Source: Ifrita kowaldi (lineage: Eukaryota; Chordata; Aves; Passeriformes; Cinclosomatidae). From it: a stretch of DNA of 64,000 bases. Location of the stretch: assembly GCA_013398055.1 (NCBI GenBank), contig VZRS01000476.1, positions 1 to 64,000 of the forward strand, given 5' to 3'. The notes beneath the pieces were generated by a model that saw only the letters and a list, made by a program, of their open reading frames with translations, was not told where the DNA came from and did not search any database. Of the stretch, positions 1-13,900 are shown in pieces. The position numbers were made by a program, and so were the translations under genes. How positions within the stretch are numbered: position 1 is the first letter of the stretch; every line of letters starts with the position of its first letter.

Positions 1-310
1 GATGGAGTCACTCCAAGACACCATGCAAGAGCAATTAGCAGAACACTGAAGTTCATAGAAGCTTCACGTAAAATCAAAAATGTTTTGATTTAAAAAGACC
101 AACTTTGTCCTTGCTGACAAGGGGAAATTTCCATTTGCTAGTGCAAAGAATGAGCAAAATGTGCATAACTGCCTGAAAGCCTCAGTTGTGCAATCTCTGG
201 TTTCATCAGACAGTGCAGCAACACCAGTGCTGCTGCTGACAGCTCTGAGCCTGGGGAACTCCCTGGCAGATTTGCAGCCTTTGTGGGCGCTGTATTGTTT
301 ATAAAGCCAT
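1..310. other. Left flank, no gene recognised
   Basis: Unique-looking sequence without a recognisable exon, RNA gene or repeat. It lies downstream of the ACBD5 stop codon and could be distal ACBD5 3' UTR or intergenic DNA. I looked for the MASTL C-terminus, expected nearby from human gene order, and did not see it. Confidence 0.4.
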
Positions 311-1105
311 GGGCTGGGCCCAAAGAGTGGTGATCAGCGACAGGAGTGTAGTTGGATGCCAGTAATTAGTGGTGAATGCCAGGGGTCCCCACTGGGGCCA
401 GTCCTGTTTAACACCTTTCCCAATGGCCTGGATGATGGGGCAGAGTGCATCCTCAGCAAAACTGCAGATTACACAAAACTGGGAGTGGCTGATATGCCAG
501 AGGGTGGTGCTGCCATCCAGGGGGACCACAACTGGCTGGAAAAATGGCCTGACAGGAACCTCATGGAGTACAACAAGGGGAAGTGCCGAGCCCAGCACTG
601 CTTGGAGAAACAACTCCAGCCACCAGCATGTGCTGGGGCCTGCCCAGCTGGGAGGCAGCTTGGCAGAAAAGGATCTGGGCATCCTGGTGGACACCATGTA
701 AACATGAGCCAGCAATGTGCCCTTGCAGCAAAGGCCCGTGGTATTATAGGCTGCGTTATCCCTTCCAACAGGGTGAGGGAGGTGATCCTTCCTCTCTACT
801 CAGCACTGGAGAGGCCACACCTGGAGTGCTCTGTCCACTTCTGGCTACATGAGAGACATGGACAAACTGGAGAGAGTCCAACAAAGGGCCACATTAAAGG
901 ACTGGAGCATTTCTGAGGAGAGAGGAACACTGGCACAGGTTGCCTAGGGAGGTGGTGAAGCCTCCCTCCTTGGAGCTATTCAAAAGCTGCCTGTACACAG
1001 TCCTGGGCAACTGGCTTCTAAGTGTCCCTGGCTGAGCAGGGATGTTGGACCAGATGACCTGCAGAGCCCCCTTTCAACCTCAACCACTCTGTTCCTGTGG
1101 TTTAC
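311..1105 (+). mobile_element. CR1 LINE fragment, 5'-truncated and degenerate
   Basis: The sequence reads like the 3' part of a chicken-repeat-1 (CR1) non-LTR retrotransposon in sense orientation. It starts within the reverse transcriptase region (translated 'GPVLFNTFPNGLDDG', then 'LSKTADYTKLG') and continues through the ORF2 C-terminal part ('[11 protein letters not shown]', '[17 protein letters not shown]') into the 3' UTR ('GGGATGTTGGACCAGATGACC'-like). The box that in active CR1 reads as F/Y-A-D-D is degraded here (A-D-Y), and the reading frame shifts between about 600 and 690 and is broken near 701. It is therefore a dead copy. Boundaries are approximate because no target-site duplication was found. 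Confidence 0.88.
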
Positions 1106-1795
1106 CACAGGAGAGAAAACTATACCATGAAAACCAGCAAACATTAAAAAGCTAGAACAAATGCAGCTAATTCTCCCAAGATCCACACACATGCAAACTC
1201 TCTGCAGACTGACAGAGGAAAAAAATGTAAAAGCCAAGAGCATACTAAGCTAACAAAATCAGGTATGAGGCTGAAGTAAGCAGACAGCAACTAGAGAACA
1301 CTCACTTGATCCGATGCTTAGAGAGCTGAGAAAAGGCAAGACCAGAGCACAACTGTCCTTCAGCTGAAGGAAGTCAAGGTAGATGTTACAAAAATATCAT
1401 AGTAAGGTAGTAGTAGGTAAATACAGGTGACAGATGGCACTCTACAAAGGATGTGATACGAAAAAATTCTCATGGCACAAGGAGAATAGGGAAGCAGTGA
1501 AAATGGCTCAAGAGGATATGAGGACTGAGAGGATCATGGAGATGCTTCCAAGCTATCCAGCCTCACCCACTTGTGTATGCTCGAAATTATTTATCCTGCA
1601 TCACATTTCACGGATTTAAACATAAATTGTCATATATAAAGGATATTACATATAAAGTCAAATTAACCAATACTTTCTTATATTGACAAACTTTCAAGGC
1701 AAAGAATTTTATGTCCTGTCTAAATAACACGGTAATACTACCTATTGGTTTAAACAGGTGACACACAGGGTATGTGTTCTACTGCATGCACTTCT
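1106..1795 (-). other. ACBD5: Probable ACBD5 3' UTR (proximal part)
   Basis: Sequence directly after the ACBD5 stop codon on the minus strand. I found no canonical AATAAA or ATTAAA on the minus strand here; a variant AATATA (plus-strand TATATT at 1679-1684) is present. The true transcript end cannot be placed from sequence, and the UTR may extend into or past the CR1 copy. Confidence 0.45.
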
Positions 1796-1909
1796 TTACC
1801 TTCGCTTTCTTTGGAGATACACATGTACCAACCACTGGGCAATAAATGGCCATACAATAGCAAAAGCTAAAATACCAGGAGAAATTTCAAAGGGCCACCA
1901 TGATGGTTT
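1796..1909 (-). CDS. ACBD5: ACBD5 last coding exon (tail anchor and stop)
   Basis: Encodes 37 residues starting [12 protein letters not shown] and then a hydrophobic segment ([19 protein letters not shown]), a basic tail ending RKRR and a TAA stop at 1796-1798. The acceptor is TTAG before position 1909. The hydrophobic segment plus basic tail is the peroxisomal tail anchor of the family. The human tail continues a few residues after the arginines (KLN), which this copy lacks. Confidence 0.95.
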   Translation of the reverse strand, partial: KPSWWPFEISPGILAFAIVWPFIAQWLVHVYLQRKRR

Positions 1910-4900
1910 CTAAGGAAAACAGAAAAAAATTCAGTCAGCCACCTATATGCACATATTGAATACCATCTGTATACTTCTCATCACTTCAAATGCTACAGTA
2001 CCAAAGCAGAAAATAATAGTAAGACCAGAAAAAAAGATTAATCTATCAAGTAATTTCCTCAGACAGATTATTTTTTATCTCCTAGTCAAGGAAGAGACAA
2101 TACAAAAAGGACATACCAAGAGCTAGAGATAAAATATTCAACTCATCTTTTTTCACAGTTCACACTTCTTACAGATTGTAAAAACTGTATTTTACCTTGA
2201 CAGAGGAGGCAGGCTGGTAATTTGACTGTAGCGTTGCAGATTTTGCCTTTAAATACAAACAAAGGCTGGTAAGTATAAAAAAGGAAATTGCAATTAAAAT
2301 TTTTCTGCTTCACAAAACAAGAATATGAGGTTTTTCATCTTGTGATGGCTTTGCAATCTGTATATATCACAGTTTAATGCACAGAACCACCCCCATCCAA
2401 TCCCACATACCTGCTAACTTACCTCTCATGTTTCCACTACTCTTTATAGTAATTTTGTCACATCTCTGTGTCTTAGAAAATGAATCAGTGTCACTTACTG
2501 GACCTCTTTGCAGTTTTTGAAGGCTAGCCTGCTCAATTTGTTATTACAACTTTCTCAACTCTGGTCTAGTCCCAGTTCCAATCCAGAGCAGAAATCCCAG
2601 CAGCTTAATTTGTATGACTGCACGTCTCAACACCAGTCTATACTAAGGTCAAAAGCATTGTTTTAGTTTGCCCTGGGCTACAGCTACAGCCATGTCTAAC
2701 ACCATAAAGGAAAGAGAATACTCTGTTCCATGTCTTCCAGGCAATCCTGAAAATCAAAGTACCAAGAAACTTTTCAAGACTATTCTCATACACTGTTGTG
2801 GTGCTTCCACAAAAGCAAAGCAGCTAGTTTTCTAGGTCTTTCTTAATTTATGTAAGTGAGAAACAGAAGCTTCTGTTTCTCCTTAGGTAAGGACAGCAAG
2901 CACGGCATGAACTGCTGGGGAAGAATCTTCTACTCTTTCTTCATGCATTGCTCAGGCAAAGAAAGAAAATCAATCTGTATTTAACCAAACATTAGATTCT
3001 TGAGTATCTGTGATGCAGCAAAATTATGGTTTTAATAAATCCTTTTCCATGGCTGCCTTAGATTTGGAACATGTGCATCCCATAGGATATTGCTTGTACA
3101 GCTTGCTCATTCTCATGGAGATCAAAATATATCAGCAAGTTAAACAAAACCAAACATTTTCAGGTTGCTGGTTCAACTATATTCACAACATGTTCTATTC
3201 TCCCAAACAATACCGTATTTCCACTGAAACAGAAGGAAAAGGAAACACTGTATCAATACACTTGCTTAAGAGCTCTATTGGCTGGATGAGGACACCATGT
3301 ACAATTCCAATAAAGCTGGATTACTTCACGAGGAAAGAAAGCTATGAACAATCAAGTCTTTTGCTAACTGAAAAATGGAATCTGAAGTTCTGCCTGCAAA
3401 CATCTACCATCTGAAAGATGAAGATAATTTCTCACTTTCTCTGAAAATACTTTGAATTCTCTGGGATCATGTACTACTAACATTAACTACGGAGTCTCCA
3501 TATAGAAGCTGTGTAATGTGTATCAGTAACTATGGCTAAGATTAGTCTGATCAGAAGTCAATGAAATAGCATATGGTTAATTTCTAGGTCAAAATGCATG
3601 GTTTTGCTCACATGTACCAGAGTCCTGAATTGTGCTCCTGAGAGTAGGTACCAATAGGAAATTTTAAGTTGGGCTCAGCTACAGAATATAACTGAAATGT
3701 CTTTACAGTTTAAGAAAATATTGTCTGAAATTTTAATCTGCAAAAGCACACAAATATCCAAAGACATTTAGTAAAAGGTGATCAAATAACTCCAAAGAAT
3801 AGTACCTGTGATGCTGCAACGGCCTCCAGCATATGCAGCCTCTGCAGGACATTCTGCATGTCCTCCTGCAGCCGCATCAGCACCACTGCAATCTGCTCAT
3901 TGAGGCTTCCCCGGGGACCTCTGTCAGAGCCCCAGCGCTCACCATCCCCTCCACTGCCCATCTGGCCACCCTGGGAACCATCTCCTAAAGGCTGAAGTCT
4001 ATGCCCTGTTTTGAGGGAGGAAAAAGAGAAACAAAAAACACAGAATAGGTTATGACTCTACTGAAAATGTTTAACAGTTCAACTTCCTCCCTCAGTTTTC
4101 ACCCTGGAGTGTGGTACTCCTCGTCACAGGGTATATTCAGACAGTTCAGCAGCACTGGGAGATCACTGAAATGTCATCTGAGATGTTTCCCTACAGCCTC
4201 AGTGTGACAGTATCACTCAAATTCCTAGAACTGCAAAACATTTAGAAAAAGCTGTTAATTCAGAACCAGTCAAGTTCAGCAGTAAATTCTGCCCTGGCAA
4301 AAAGTAAGATCTGTCTTAGTATGTGTTTTAAGTTTGGCAAAGTGTCCAGCTGGAAAACACAGATCTCTGGAATACAGTGATGAGAAAAGATAATTATTTG
4401 AAATCTACAATACTCGCTTAAACTAGATACAACTCCCACCAGCCTGTCATGTTTCTGCCTGTAAGTAGCAAACTTCAGTAAAACAAGAGAGAGAAGAGGG
4501 GATCATTAACTATAATACGTTCTTCATAACAGTTTTCAACATAAATGTTTTATTTGGATTTTCTTTTTAATTTTTCCATCTGATTACTTATAGGTGCTAT
4601 ACAAAAAGGCATGCTATATATAAATAAAATACTTTCTGCCTTTTTTTTTGGTAAGTACAAGATAAACTAATTTTATCCTTGACTTTACAGATCATACCAC
4701 TGGAATATGGTGCTTCTTGTAGGTGACAGTATTAGAAGTATTATGGAATTAAAAAGCACAGAGGTTCAACATAAATTGAACATCTGGGCTATTATGTGAT
4801 TAAGAATCATTAAGTTTTAAGAATCATAATGAATAGTATCAGGATCACTCAAGGGTGTGGCTAACATTCCAATTATATAAAAAACAATGTGTCACTGATA

Positions 4901-7900
4901 CCTTTCCAAGGCATTCCATGGTTTCAAATAAACCACCACAGAGATATAAATGCCTATGTGTTTAACAATAAATACGTAACTTCTAAAGAAACTCTTCTCA
5001 GGCACAGACTGGTTTTGAGGATTACATTTCTAAAAACCTAGGTGCCATAAGCAGCAGCTGGAGTATAAGCTACCCACTGTAATTAGCATTCTGTCATCTG
5101 TTTTTATTGAGAAGAGCAGAAGCACTATACACATGACTGTCCTGCTGGACAGTGTTGACAGGTGCTTCTCAGGCACCAGTAACTTATGGCAGTGAGGAGA
5201 GTGGGGAACACAAATGCAGGGTCACAGTACCTCTCCCTCTTCTGACATTGTAGAAATCTGCTTTTTCTCCACCTTTTTTCTCCTTGTGAGGACCCCCATT
5301 ACTGGCTTTGCCATCTTCTCCTCCACATTTGACTTCACCTTGTTCTTCAGCTACTCCCTCTCCAGTATTTCCAGGTTGGAGATTCCCGTAAGTCATGCAA
5401 GTGCGCCTTGGAAAATCCGTATTTTCTAATAGAAGACTGTGATCTACATCCAAGAAATGGGATGAATGCTTTAAAGATCCTTTAGCTGATGTGATGATCT
5501 CCAAGGGCTACAAATTAACATTAGCAAGTAATTAAATTCTGTAAAATATGACAGTTAAACATTAAAAAGGAAAAAATATAATCTTTACTTTCATGTTAAG
5601 AACATACTTTGCCCAGAATTAAGACTTCTTTTGACGGCAGCAGTTGTTTTCCTGTAGAATATACTTACTATTGTCTAAATGTCATTTCCAAATTGGGAAG
5701 GCATTTCAGGCAAATCTCACAACAGTGACACCACAGGAATTTCTTTAGACATTTCCAACATACACTAATACTTAACAATTACTAAAATAGAACATTAAGG
5801 TCTAAAACCATTCAGTTTTCCCCTGTAAAACTGCTTTGCTTCCTAGACAGTGAAACAGTCTCTTCACTTGAATTTGGGACCCGCAGTCAGAAGGCCCATG
5901 CTGTCAGCAACCTTGGGTAGGCAGTGTTTGCACTCACAGCAAAGAGAGCACACTGTTTTATCATCAGCCTGCTCAAAACAGCTTGGCTGCACCCTGTACC
6001 TCTCACCACACAAAGGAAAGGCAGAGTATTCTGTTGGCTTCTCACTCAAAACTGGTGGTACTGCAGGAGGACATTTAAAAAGGATGACACAGGGGCTCTT
6101 CAGGCTCTGCACCAGGACTGCCTTACGGTGGGTGGTTCAAGCAGCCCTTGGCACAGGGCAAGGACAGGCCTTTGCATAAGGATATGCTGAAGCAGACTGG
6201 GGACCTCAGTTAGCCAAAAAATACCTTCATGGAGAGGCCAAAATAACCAAAAGGCTGGCCAGAGAAATGGAAACTGCTGCCCAGATTTGTAAAATAGCAG
6301 TTCTGGATCATCAGAACTGAAGGGCAGAGTGCTTGCCACTTTTTTTCCAAGAAACAGCTATATTTATTTCTTTAAGTGAACCTCTTCTAGTTTGAGTTCA
6401 TTCCCCTTTAATTCTGCTTGTGTGTTTATTTACATATACCTAAACATTTGTTACTTTGTGCAAAACTAGAACTTTCCTCATGCAGGTTGGGAAACTGAAA
6501 AATTATCCACCCACTTCAATTAAAGAATCTCAAACAAGCTTGAACGATACACAAGATTGGGAAATCAGCTAGATAAGACAGCTTGCAGCACTATTATCAA
6601 ATTACATATCCCAGCATGCTTCACTACTCAGAAAAATTTTGATTTGTTAAAATTAATTCCGTACATACTCATTGAAGAGTTAGACAAGAGAATGATGTAA
6701 TATTTGAGTGCTTAGTGGCCTTTCTGATCCCAGGCCCCATTCACATACTCCTCTCCAGAATTAGGAAACGAGGTATCTGAGTACAATCTACAAAGCCCAC
6801 ACTTAACCTGGGCCTCTGAAGGAGGTCTAGGCCAGTAAGCCACCTAAGACTACAGTTATGAGTAGTAATGAGCAGGAGCACAAATCCAGTCAAAACTACG
6901 GCAGCACAGTTGGTGCTCACCTTTTATAGGAAGGTCAGAGATGTACATTATGACTGAAGAGAAGACAAGAGAACACAGAAGTCCTTGTTATCCCCCACTT
7001 CTTTAGACCTAGGCTACTTGCAGACACTGGTCTACAGGCCACCTGCTAACGCTTATTCTTTATTTATTCTAAGAAACAAATGCAGAATTTATCAGGCCAG
7101 AAAATAAGCAAGCAAAAAGTGAATTGTTACAAAGATCCTTCCCGTTTCCTAAAAATAGCTGAATTCTGGTCCTATCATATGTTATGAGACCCTAAATTAA
7201 TTTGTGGGCACAGACCTTAGTTTCTTTGTACTGTTTTTCCTTCTTTAACAATTGTTTCTTTGTAGTGTTGTTTTTGAAGCCTTCTCCTCACATAAATTCT
7301 CTGAGGGCTTCAAGGCTTTTAGATCAGCAGTAACCAAGTTGTAAAATGCTGACAATAAAAGGAACCAACCCCTATAGTTCAAACAAAAGGACAGCATGCA
7401 TGAGCCGTGTCATTCACCTCTCCATGTCCATGTTCACCTGATGGAGAGGAACCTATTAAAAAATAAGCAGCATACCAGCTTCAAAATACACCCAGGAATA
7501 CTGAATACCTCTTCTAGTCCAAGCTGCTCCATAGAGTCACAATAAACTTCACTGTCTGAATCACTGGTTAAGTGCTGAGCTGCTGAGATCTCTTCAGTAT
7601 TCTCTTCACTTGCACCTGCAGGGAAAGGGGGATAGCACACATGCTTTGAAAATGTGAGTCAGTTGAGCCAACCCTGGCAAAGACTAGTGCAATGAGTTAA
7701 ATGTGTAGGTGAGCATCAATTGATGACCCGTCTATCTACGACTGTCATCCCAAACTTAGATTCCGAATAAAGATGTTATATTAATTTAGGAATGACATAA
7801 AACCTTTATTGTGGGAACACTATACCTCGTATTGACATTTCTGCATTATAAATTTTAATTTTGACTTTTTCATTACCATCTCCTTTTAAGCTCAGTATAA

Positions 7901-10900
7901 AGTAGTTTTGCCTAAAGTTACATTACTATTAAAAGTATATATTCAGATCCCAGTTTCAACAAACTGGCATTTATAAAATGTTCAGCCTTTCAGAATGATA
8001 AATCAGATATAAGTGATTTTTGTTTTACTACAAATTCACTTTCAAAGGCAAATAGTATTTGCATAGGTAACATAATGATATTACAAGAAAACAATTCTAT
8101 TTCTGTGGGTTTGGGCCTCTCTGTCTCTGAATTCATCTCTCTTTCTGTAGGACATAGTAAAAAAAAAAAGAAAGCTTTATTTTAAACTGGCATTAATTAC
8201 TTATTTTTAGTATTCTGTCTTCAGGTTTCTGCAACTGAAAGACACCATTGCTACTCTCTGAATCCCGGGATTAAAGAAAAGAATATACTTCATGAAAAAC
8301 ATGTGCAAATGAAAACATGGTCTTGGAAGGACAATACCTTGGTGAGCAGCATTATGAGCTATTTCTAGGCTTGGCTCCATTTTATTTGTTTCTTCCTCTG
8401 GGTTCAAGCCATTCAAGGCAGATTTGGTCTGGATGCCATTCTGCATATCTGGGATAAAGCTGTCCTTGTAACAGCCATTACTAACAATACTTTCCAAATC
8501 CTTAGCAGCTGCTGATTCAGGTTTCACATTCTTATAATCTGTAAAAGAAAAGAAAACTTTGCAAAGAGAAAGCTCTACACCTAATAGCTCAAAACATATT
8601 TCTTCAAGCAGTTAACTTGCTAATGGACTGTATGTATAATGTATCTGCAGAACAAAACATGTAAATGCTCCCATTTGTGTGGATTGTTTTGTATAAATAT
8701 AAAAGTATAAGTACAAAATTTAATTTGCATAAAGAGCAGATAGTTTAAACATAAGTAAGTAAATCCAAAGTACGTCTCTCTGCTAAACTAAATAATCCTA
8801 ATGTCCTTGGAGAACATCTGTATAGAATTCTAAGTATGTCATTTCATTTGGTTTTCAGAAGATGCTGTTATTTCAGCATCCAATTCTTTATGGACTCTCT
8901 AAATGAATCTCACTGAAAGTTCTGTTTTATTTTCTCTGAAGAAAAAAATTTTCAATTCTACTCTTACAGGGCATGTAGCCATTCACAGCTCTTACAAAAA
9001 AGCACTGGCAACAAAACCCAAAACAATGCAGGGTATAGATGTTTAGATAACCTTCTGACAGAACTTGCTAGGCAAGTCAAAAATCATATGGCATAGTTTA
9101 CAAATTTGTACTAGTTTTAATTCTTACAGCCTTGATTGAAACACAGACATTTTTCACATACGCATTCATGTGTACTTGCATCTAATTCTCTTGAAAAAGT
9201 ACAGTGTTCATGATACTTCACCACTTAGGTGGCTAGGAATAACTCTGGGAGACACAATGATCTGGAAGACTCACCCTTTCCATTTATCTGCAGTTCTTTT
9301 TCTTCCTCTTCACGAAGCCCTTCTTCTTCTGATTCTGCCCCACTATCACTGCTTTCAGCTTTTCCATTTACAGCCTTTATATTTGGAGTGGAATTCATAA
9401 CATTACTAAGATCTAAGAAAAAAAGCAAAGAAGAAAAGATATATTTTAAAAGAAACAAACATACACCACCATTACCACCCCCAAAACTATCAGTCCCAGT
9501 TCTAGGAAAGTATTTCCATATTAGAAGAGGTACCAAATAATGGCAGCTTATTTCTGTAAGCTCTTTATTAATTGATTTAATGTTTCTCTTTTGTGGCCCA
9601 TCACTGAGTGCCTGACTGCTGGTGCAGATAATGACTCTGAGACAACCCACAGGAAAGAGACTGCAGCCACTTTCAGAAGGAGACTCAGACCAAGCCTATT
9701 ACAGTATTTAGGTTACAGCTGCAGCTGGGACTGATGTGGCCATGTTCTTTTAAACCCAGAAGTCAGTGTTTTATCAGAATTTCCCTTTTGGGCTGAAATG
9801 CTTCAAAACTGCTCACAGTTCAAAGGCAAATCTTGAAACAGTCTATTCAATTATGTGAACAACAGAATTCTGAATAAGGTAAACACAGTGTTCCACACAT
9901 CCACTGTAATTTAGGCAGATGCAAAATATGGTAAAAAGACTTACGTTTGTACAGATCTTTACCTAGCAAAGGACACATGGAAATAAGTTCTCTGATTTCA
10001 GTGAAAAAGTTGATGAAATTAATATATACACTGAACATTTTTTTCACAAATATTTAAAAAAACAAATATTGAAACAGACAAAATAACTACCAAATCCTTG
10101 TTTTCCACATCTTTCATCACTCCAAGGATCACAATTTACTGTAACTGTACAAAGAACTGAAAGGTAAAGATTCTTTAAAATATGAACTATATAAAGGACA
10201 ATTCTACCACCTCCTGTAAAAAAAGTTACAGTCAAATACATCCTGACGATTATTTAAGCCTCCTATGCCAGGACAGAGTATAAAGGTACAGAGGGGACAG
10301 TTTCTGTGAGACACAGTTTACATGTTGGCTCCACGGCTGAAATCTGACTGTTTTAATTGTCACCACAGCATTTCATTTGCATAATTTCTACATTCCCTTG
10401 TCAGAACCTTGAAAGATTTGTTCTTACATTTAGGCTTAACATTAAACAGCAAAATAATATCCAATTACACTGGAGTTGCCAAACCAGCTTCACTACTTTC
10501 TCTGCTGCATGGTAATTTAAACCTAAGGCTTTTTTCTACTTTAACCTTGCAATGAAGAGCCTTCCCACATTTCTCTAGTTTCCAAGCTTATCCACAGCAC
10601 TTAAAAAAAAAGAAAAAAAGGTAAAATAACTTATTGTATAGTAACAATGAATACATTAAATATTAAGTTCAGCTTAGTTTTATTGCAAGGTGATGTTACT
10701 GTGGGCACCCTGCATCACTGTTTTGGATTAATTTAATCCATCTCTTATCTGAAGATTAAAAATACCCTGCTTTATTGTAAAATGAGAATTGGAAAAGCAA
10801 TTGTCTGTCTTGTACAGTACAAGAATATAAGCACCTGCTCATTTTCTCCTTGTTGAAGGACACTTCTTATTTGCATGGAAATTTGTTTCACAAAAGAGAA

Positions 10901-13900
10901 ATCCCAACATATTCCTATTTTTTTTCTCACATGTGTGTTTCATTAATTGCGAATCCAAGTTCTCAAGATGTTTTTCTGAGAAGCAGCAGCATAAGAAGGA
11001 TAAGGCAGCAGTTAAGTCCTCACAGCATGAGCATCAGGCACAGACACAGCCCCCTTGGCACCGCAAGGCACACATCACCCTTCCTTTTGAACAACAAGGG
11101 AGTGGGGACACAATCATCCATGTGTCCTACCCAGCCGTGGGAGTGAACAGGAAAGACAAGACCAGGAGGAACATTGAGCTGTGAAGGTGAATTAAAACTG
11201 TAAAGCTCCTCAGCCTATCAAAGATACTGTAAAAAGCCCCAGCTATGCCATAAGCTTTTTCCTAAGATTTACTTCTTTTCTTTTTGAAAGGAATGTCTTT
11301 GAACATTCAAGCATGTTCTTTCTTCACTTACTTTCAGTAAGGAGATTATTCATTTGGGAAAACTTCTAAGTGATATATCACATACATTTAAATTAAGAGG
11401 AGGAACTGGGAGAATGTATCAACAGTTACAGATTTATGGTATCACACCATAGGACACCTGAATAACTGAAATCCATCAGGATCATATTTCTTCCACAAAG
11501 TAATTCTTAGCAACAGTGCTCCCAAAAACCAAAAAGAGGCATTGCTTTGATGCAGACTCTAAGAACAAAACCTTATACAGTTTGGCTACATGAAAGGCCA
11601 GGCCTAATTGTGTGTTTTTCCTCAGAACCCTTACACTGCTATCCCTCCTCAGGTCCATCCCCACCTGCTTTTATTACATGGTAAAACCACAGTTGGCTGC
11701 CATCCTCGTTGCTGAGTATCTGCGAAGGAACCAGATATGATGACTAATCCTGGGGGTGACAGGGTTAAAGACTAAACGGAGCCAACTAGCAGTGAGGAAT
11801 GTATATTCTTAATGTGAATGACACAAGTTAAGCAAGCTTTTAAAACCTCACTTGGTTTGTGCTAATCCCACTCAGCCACCCCTCACCCCTTTATATAATT
11901 TACTCACTTCAACTGCATGCAAAACGTTAATAGCTCTTTCTGTTGCCATAGTTTAAATACTATAGAATTCCTCTGTTTATTACTTTCATCTCACTACATA
12001 CAACATCAAACTGTGAGATTTGTGATGGTTTTTAAAATCAAAGCTGTACTGCTTTTCAGCCATAGAAAGAGTTCTATTCTGTAAAAGCCTGGAGTGTGGG
12101 TTTGGGGTTTTTAATGCTAAATAATAGGAACTGTATAACAGTAACAAGACAAAATAGAAAGAAGGAGGATGTGACCAAAAAAAAAAAAAGGCAAGACGGA
12201 AAGGATGTGAAGAACAGACATGCAGCTTCTCTACAAGCTTTCACTAGATGTTTATTTTCTAGTGTCAGCTCTATTGAGGGATTTCCTACAAGCTATTCTA
12301 AATATATTTCTTTAAAGGGAGTACCACAATTCTTTTCAATGACCTATATAATGAGGCTAAGTTTCTCAAAAGTAACTATGTGATTTCTAACTCTCCACAT
12401 ATTTTGAGGCTGTTTTCGTTACCCAGATGGGAGTTCAGAGCTTAAATGCCTCTGTAGATCTGCCCCAGCTTGAAGGTCATTTTGCAAAGAGAACCTTGCC
12501 TAGCAGGTTTTTCTCAAATGCCTGGTATTTGTGTTTTATGAACAGGCATGTAATTCTTATACAAAATTAACATGCACTGCTGGACCTGTACTGATGGTTA
12601 GCCCAGTACACCACAGTTATCATCCTCACACAAGCTCTACAGCCTCTTACATGCTTTGAATATACCAGTGATCAGGAGCCAGTCTGCAACAGCACATGAA
12701 AGACATGATAAAATATTTAGCTAGTTGTGTACACCCTCACTGTTTAATAGAAATTACATGCTTTCATGAAATACCTTAACTTTATTATCTGCTCAATAGC
12801 AGCAAAATCTTAGCCACTAGAAGATTATTTCCATGACCTACACTTGTATCACCTTGTAAAGGGATCTCCCTGCACGCCTGTGTTTATGTTAAGTCTCCAG
12901 GAGACCTATATGCTGTACAAAATTGTTTTGATAATCTGGTAACTATAATTATTTTCTAGTCATCACCCCTTGATGTTTCATGCTTGTTACCGATCCAAGT
13001 AGGCTCTCTGCTTCAATTCCAAGTTTGTGCAACCATGTTCTGCTGTTTCCAATACACTTGGTTATACAAATCCCCACCTCATTTTGAAACTGATGTACTG
13101 AAATACTGCAAGGAGTGACTGCAGGAGACACAAGAGGTACATGCAAGCATCTGGGAGCAATAAGCTCTTCAGCTAGAACAAGAGCTTCTATACCCTCATT
13201 TCCTTGCATTCTTTTTAATATAGGACACTACAAAGAAAATTTGTGGGGGCCCAGCCGGCTCTGTAACATCTGTTCTACACTACTCAAACAAGTGCCCATC
13301 ACAAATAAAAAGAGATTTTAGAAGAGTCTGTCAGAAATACAGTGGAAAATCTAAAATTCATCACTTAAACTACCATGGTTTTATTTCTTTTAAATTGAAG
13401 TGCATTAGGTACAAGTTCTCTGAAAAATGTACACCCTGAACACACATATTGGGGCAGCCACATCTTCCTCTATATAGTTTTCCTTTTTTTTTGTGGTTTA
13501 GCCTTCCTAAACTTTGCTACAGCAGAAAAAGAAGGCTCTCCTCATTTTCATCTTTCTTTTAATATACTCCAAAAGACTACAGCCTTGTTTTGTCAGCACT
13601 CCTCTCTCTGCTTATGTGCTTTTCAGACTGTTACACCCAAAGAGATGCCACTGTATTTAATAAAACAATTTAATCAACAATACTCACATCTTTATTTACC
13701 ATTAATAAACATTAAAACAATAGTTTGTGGATAAGAACAAACACAGAAAACAGCAACTTCTCAGACATTTATATTAACTTGCAAGTACAGTACTTAGGAT
13801 TACTGACTAGTCAGCCCAGACCTTTACACTTTTCAGTATCTAATGGATATTATCTACGGAGTGTGTCATCTTCATCCACATCACCAGTACCTTTTCCTTG

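Noticed and set aside
356..916. 186-codon open frame as a host gene
   Set aside because: It is a degenerate CR1 reverse transcriptase remnant, with frameshifts and an altered catalytic box.
3010..3414. 134-codon plus-strand open frame in an ACBD5 intron
   Set aside because: No recognisable domain, AT-rich intron composition, and antisense to the host gene; consistent with chance.
8539..9274. Small ACBD5 exon for the human KKMMKKSAD segment
   Set aside because: I saw no short sequence here flanked by AG and GT with the right phase and residues; the direct join of the flanking exons keeps the frame.
9225..9650. 141-codon minus-strand open frame taken as one exon
   Set aside because: Only 9275-9412 matches ACBD5; both ends run through consensus splice sites into intron.
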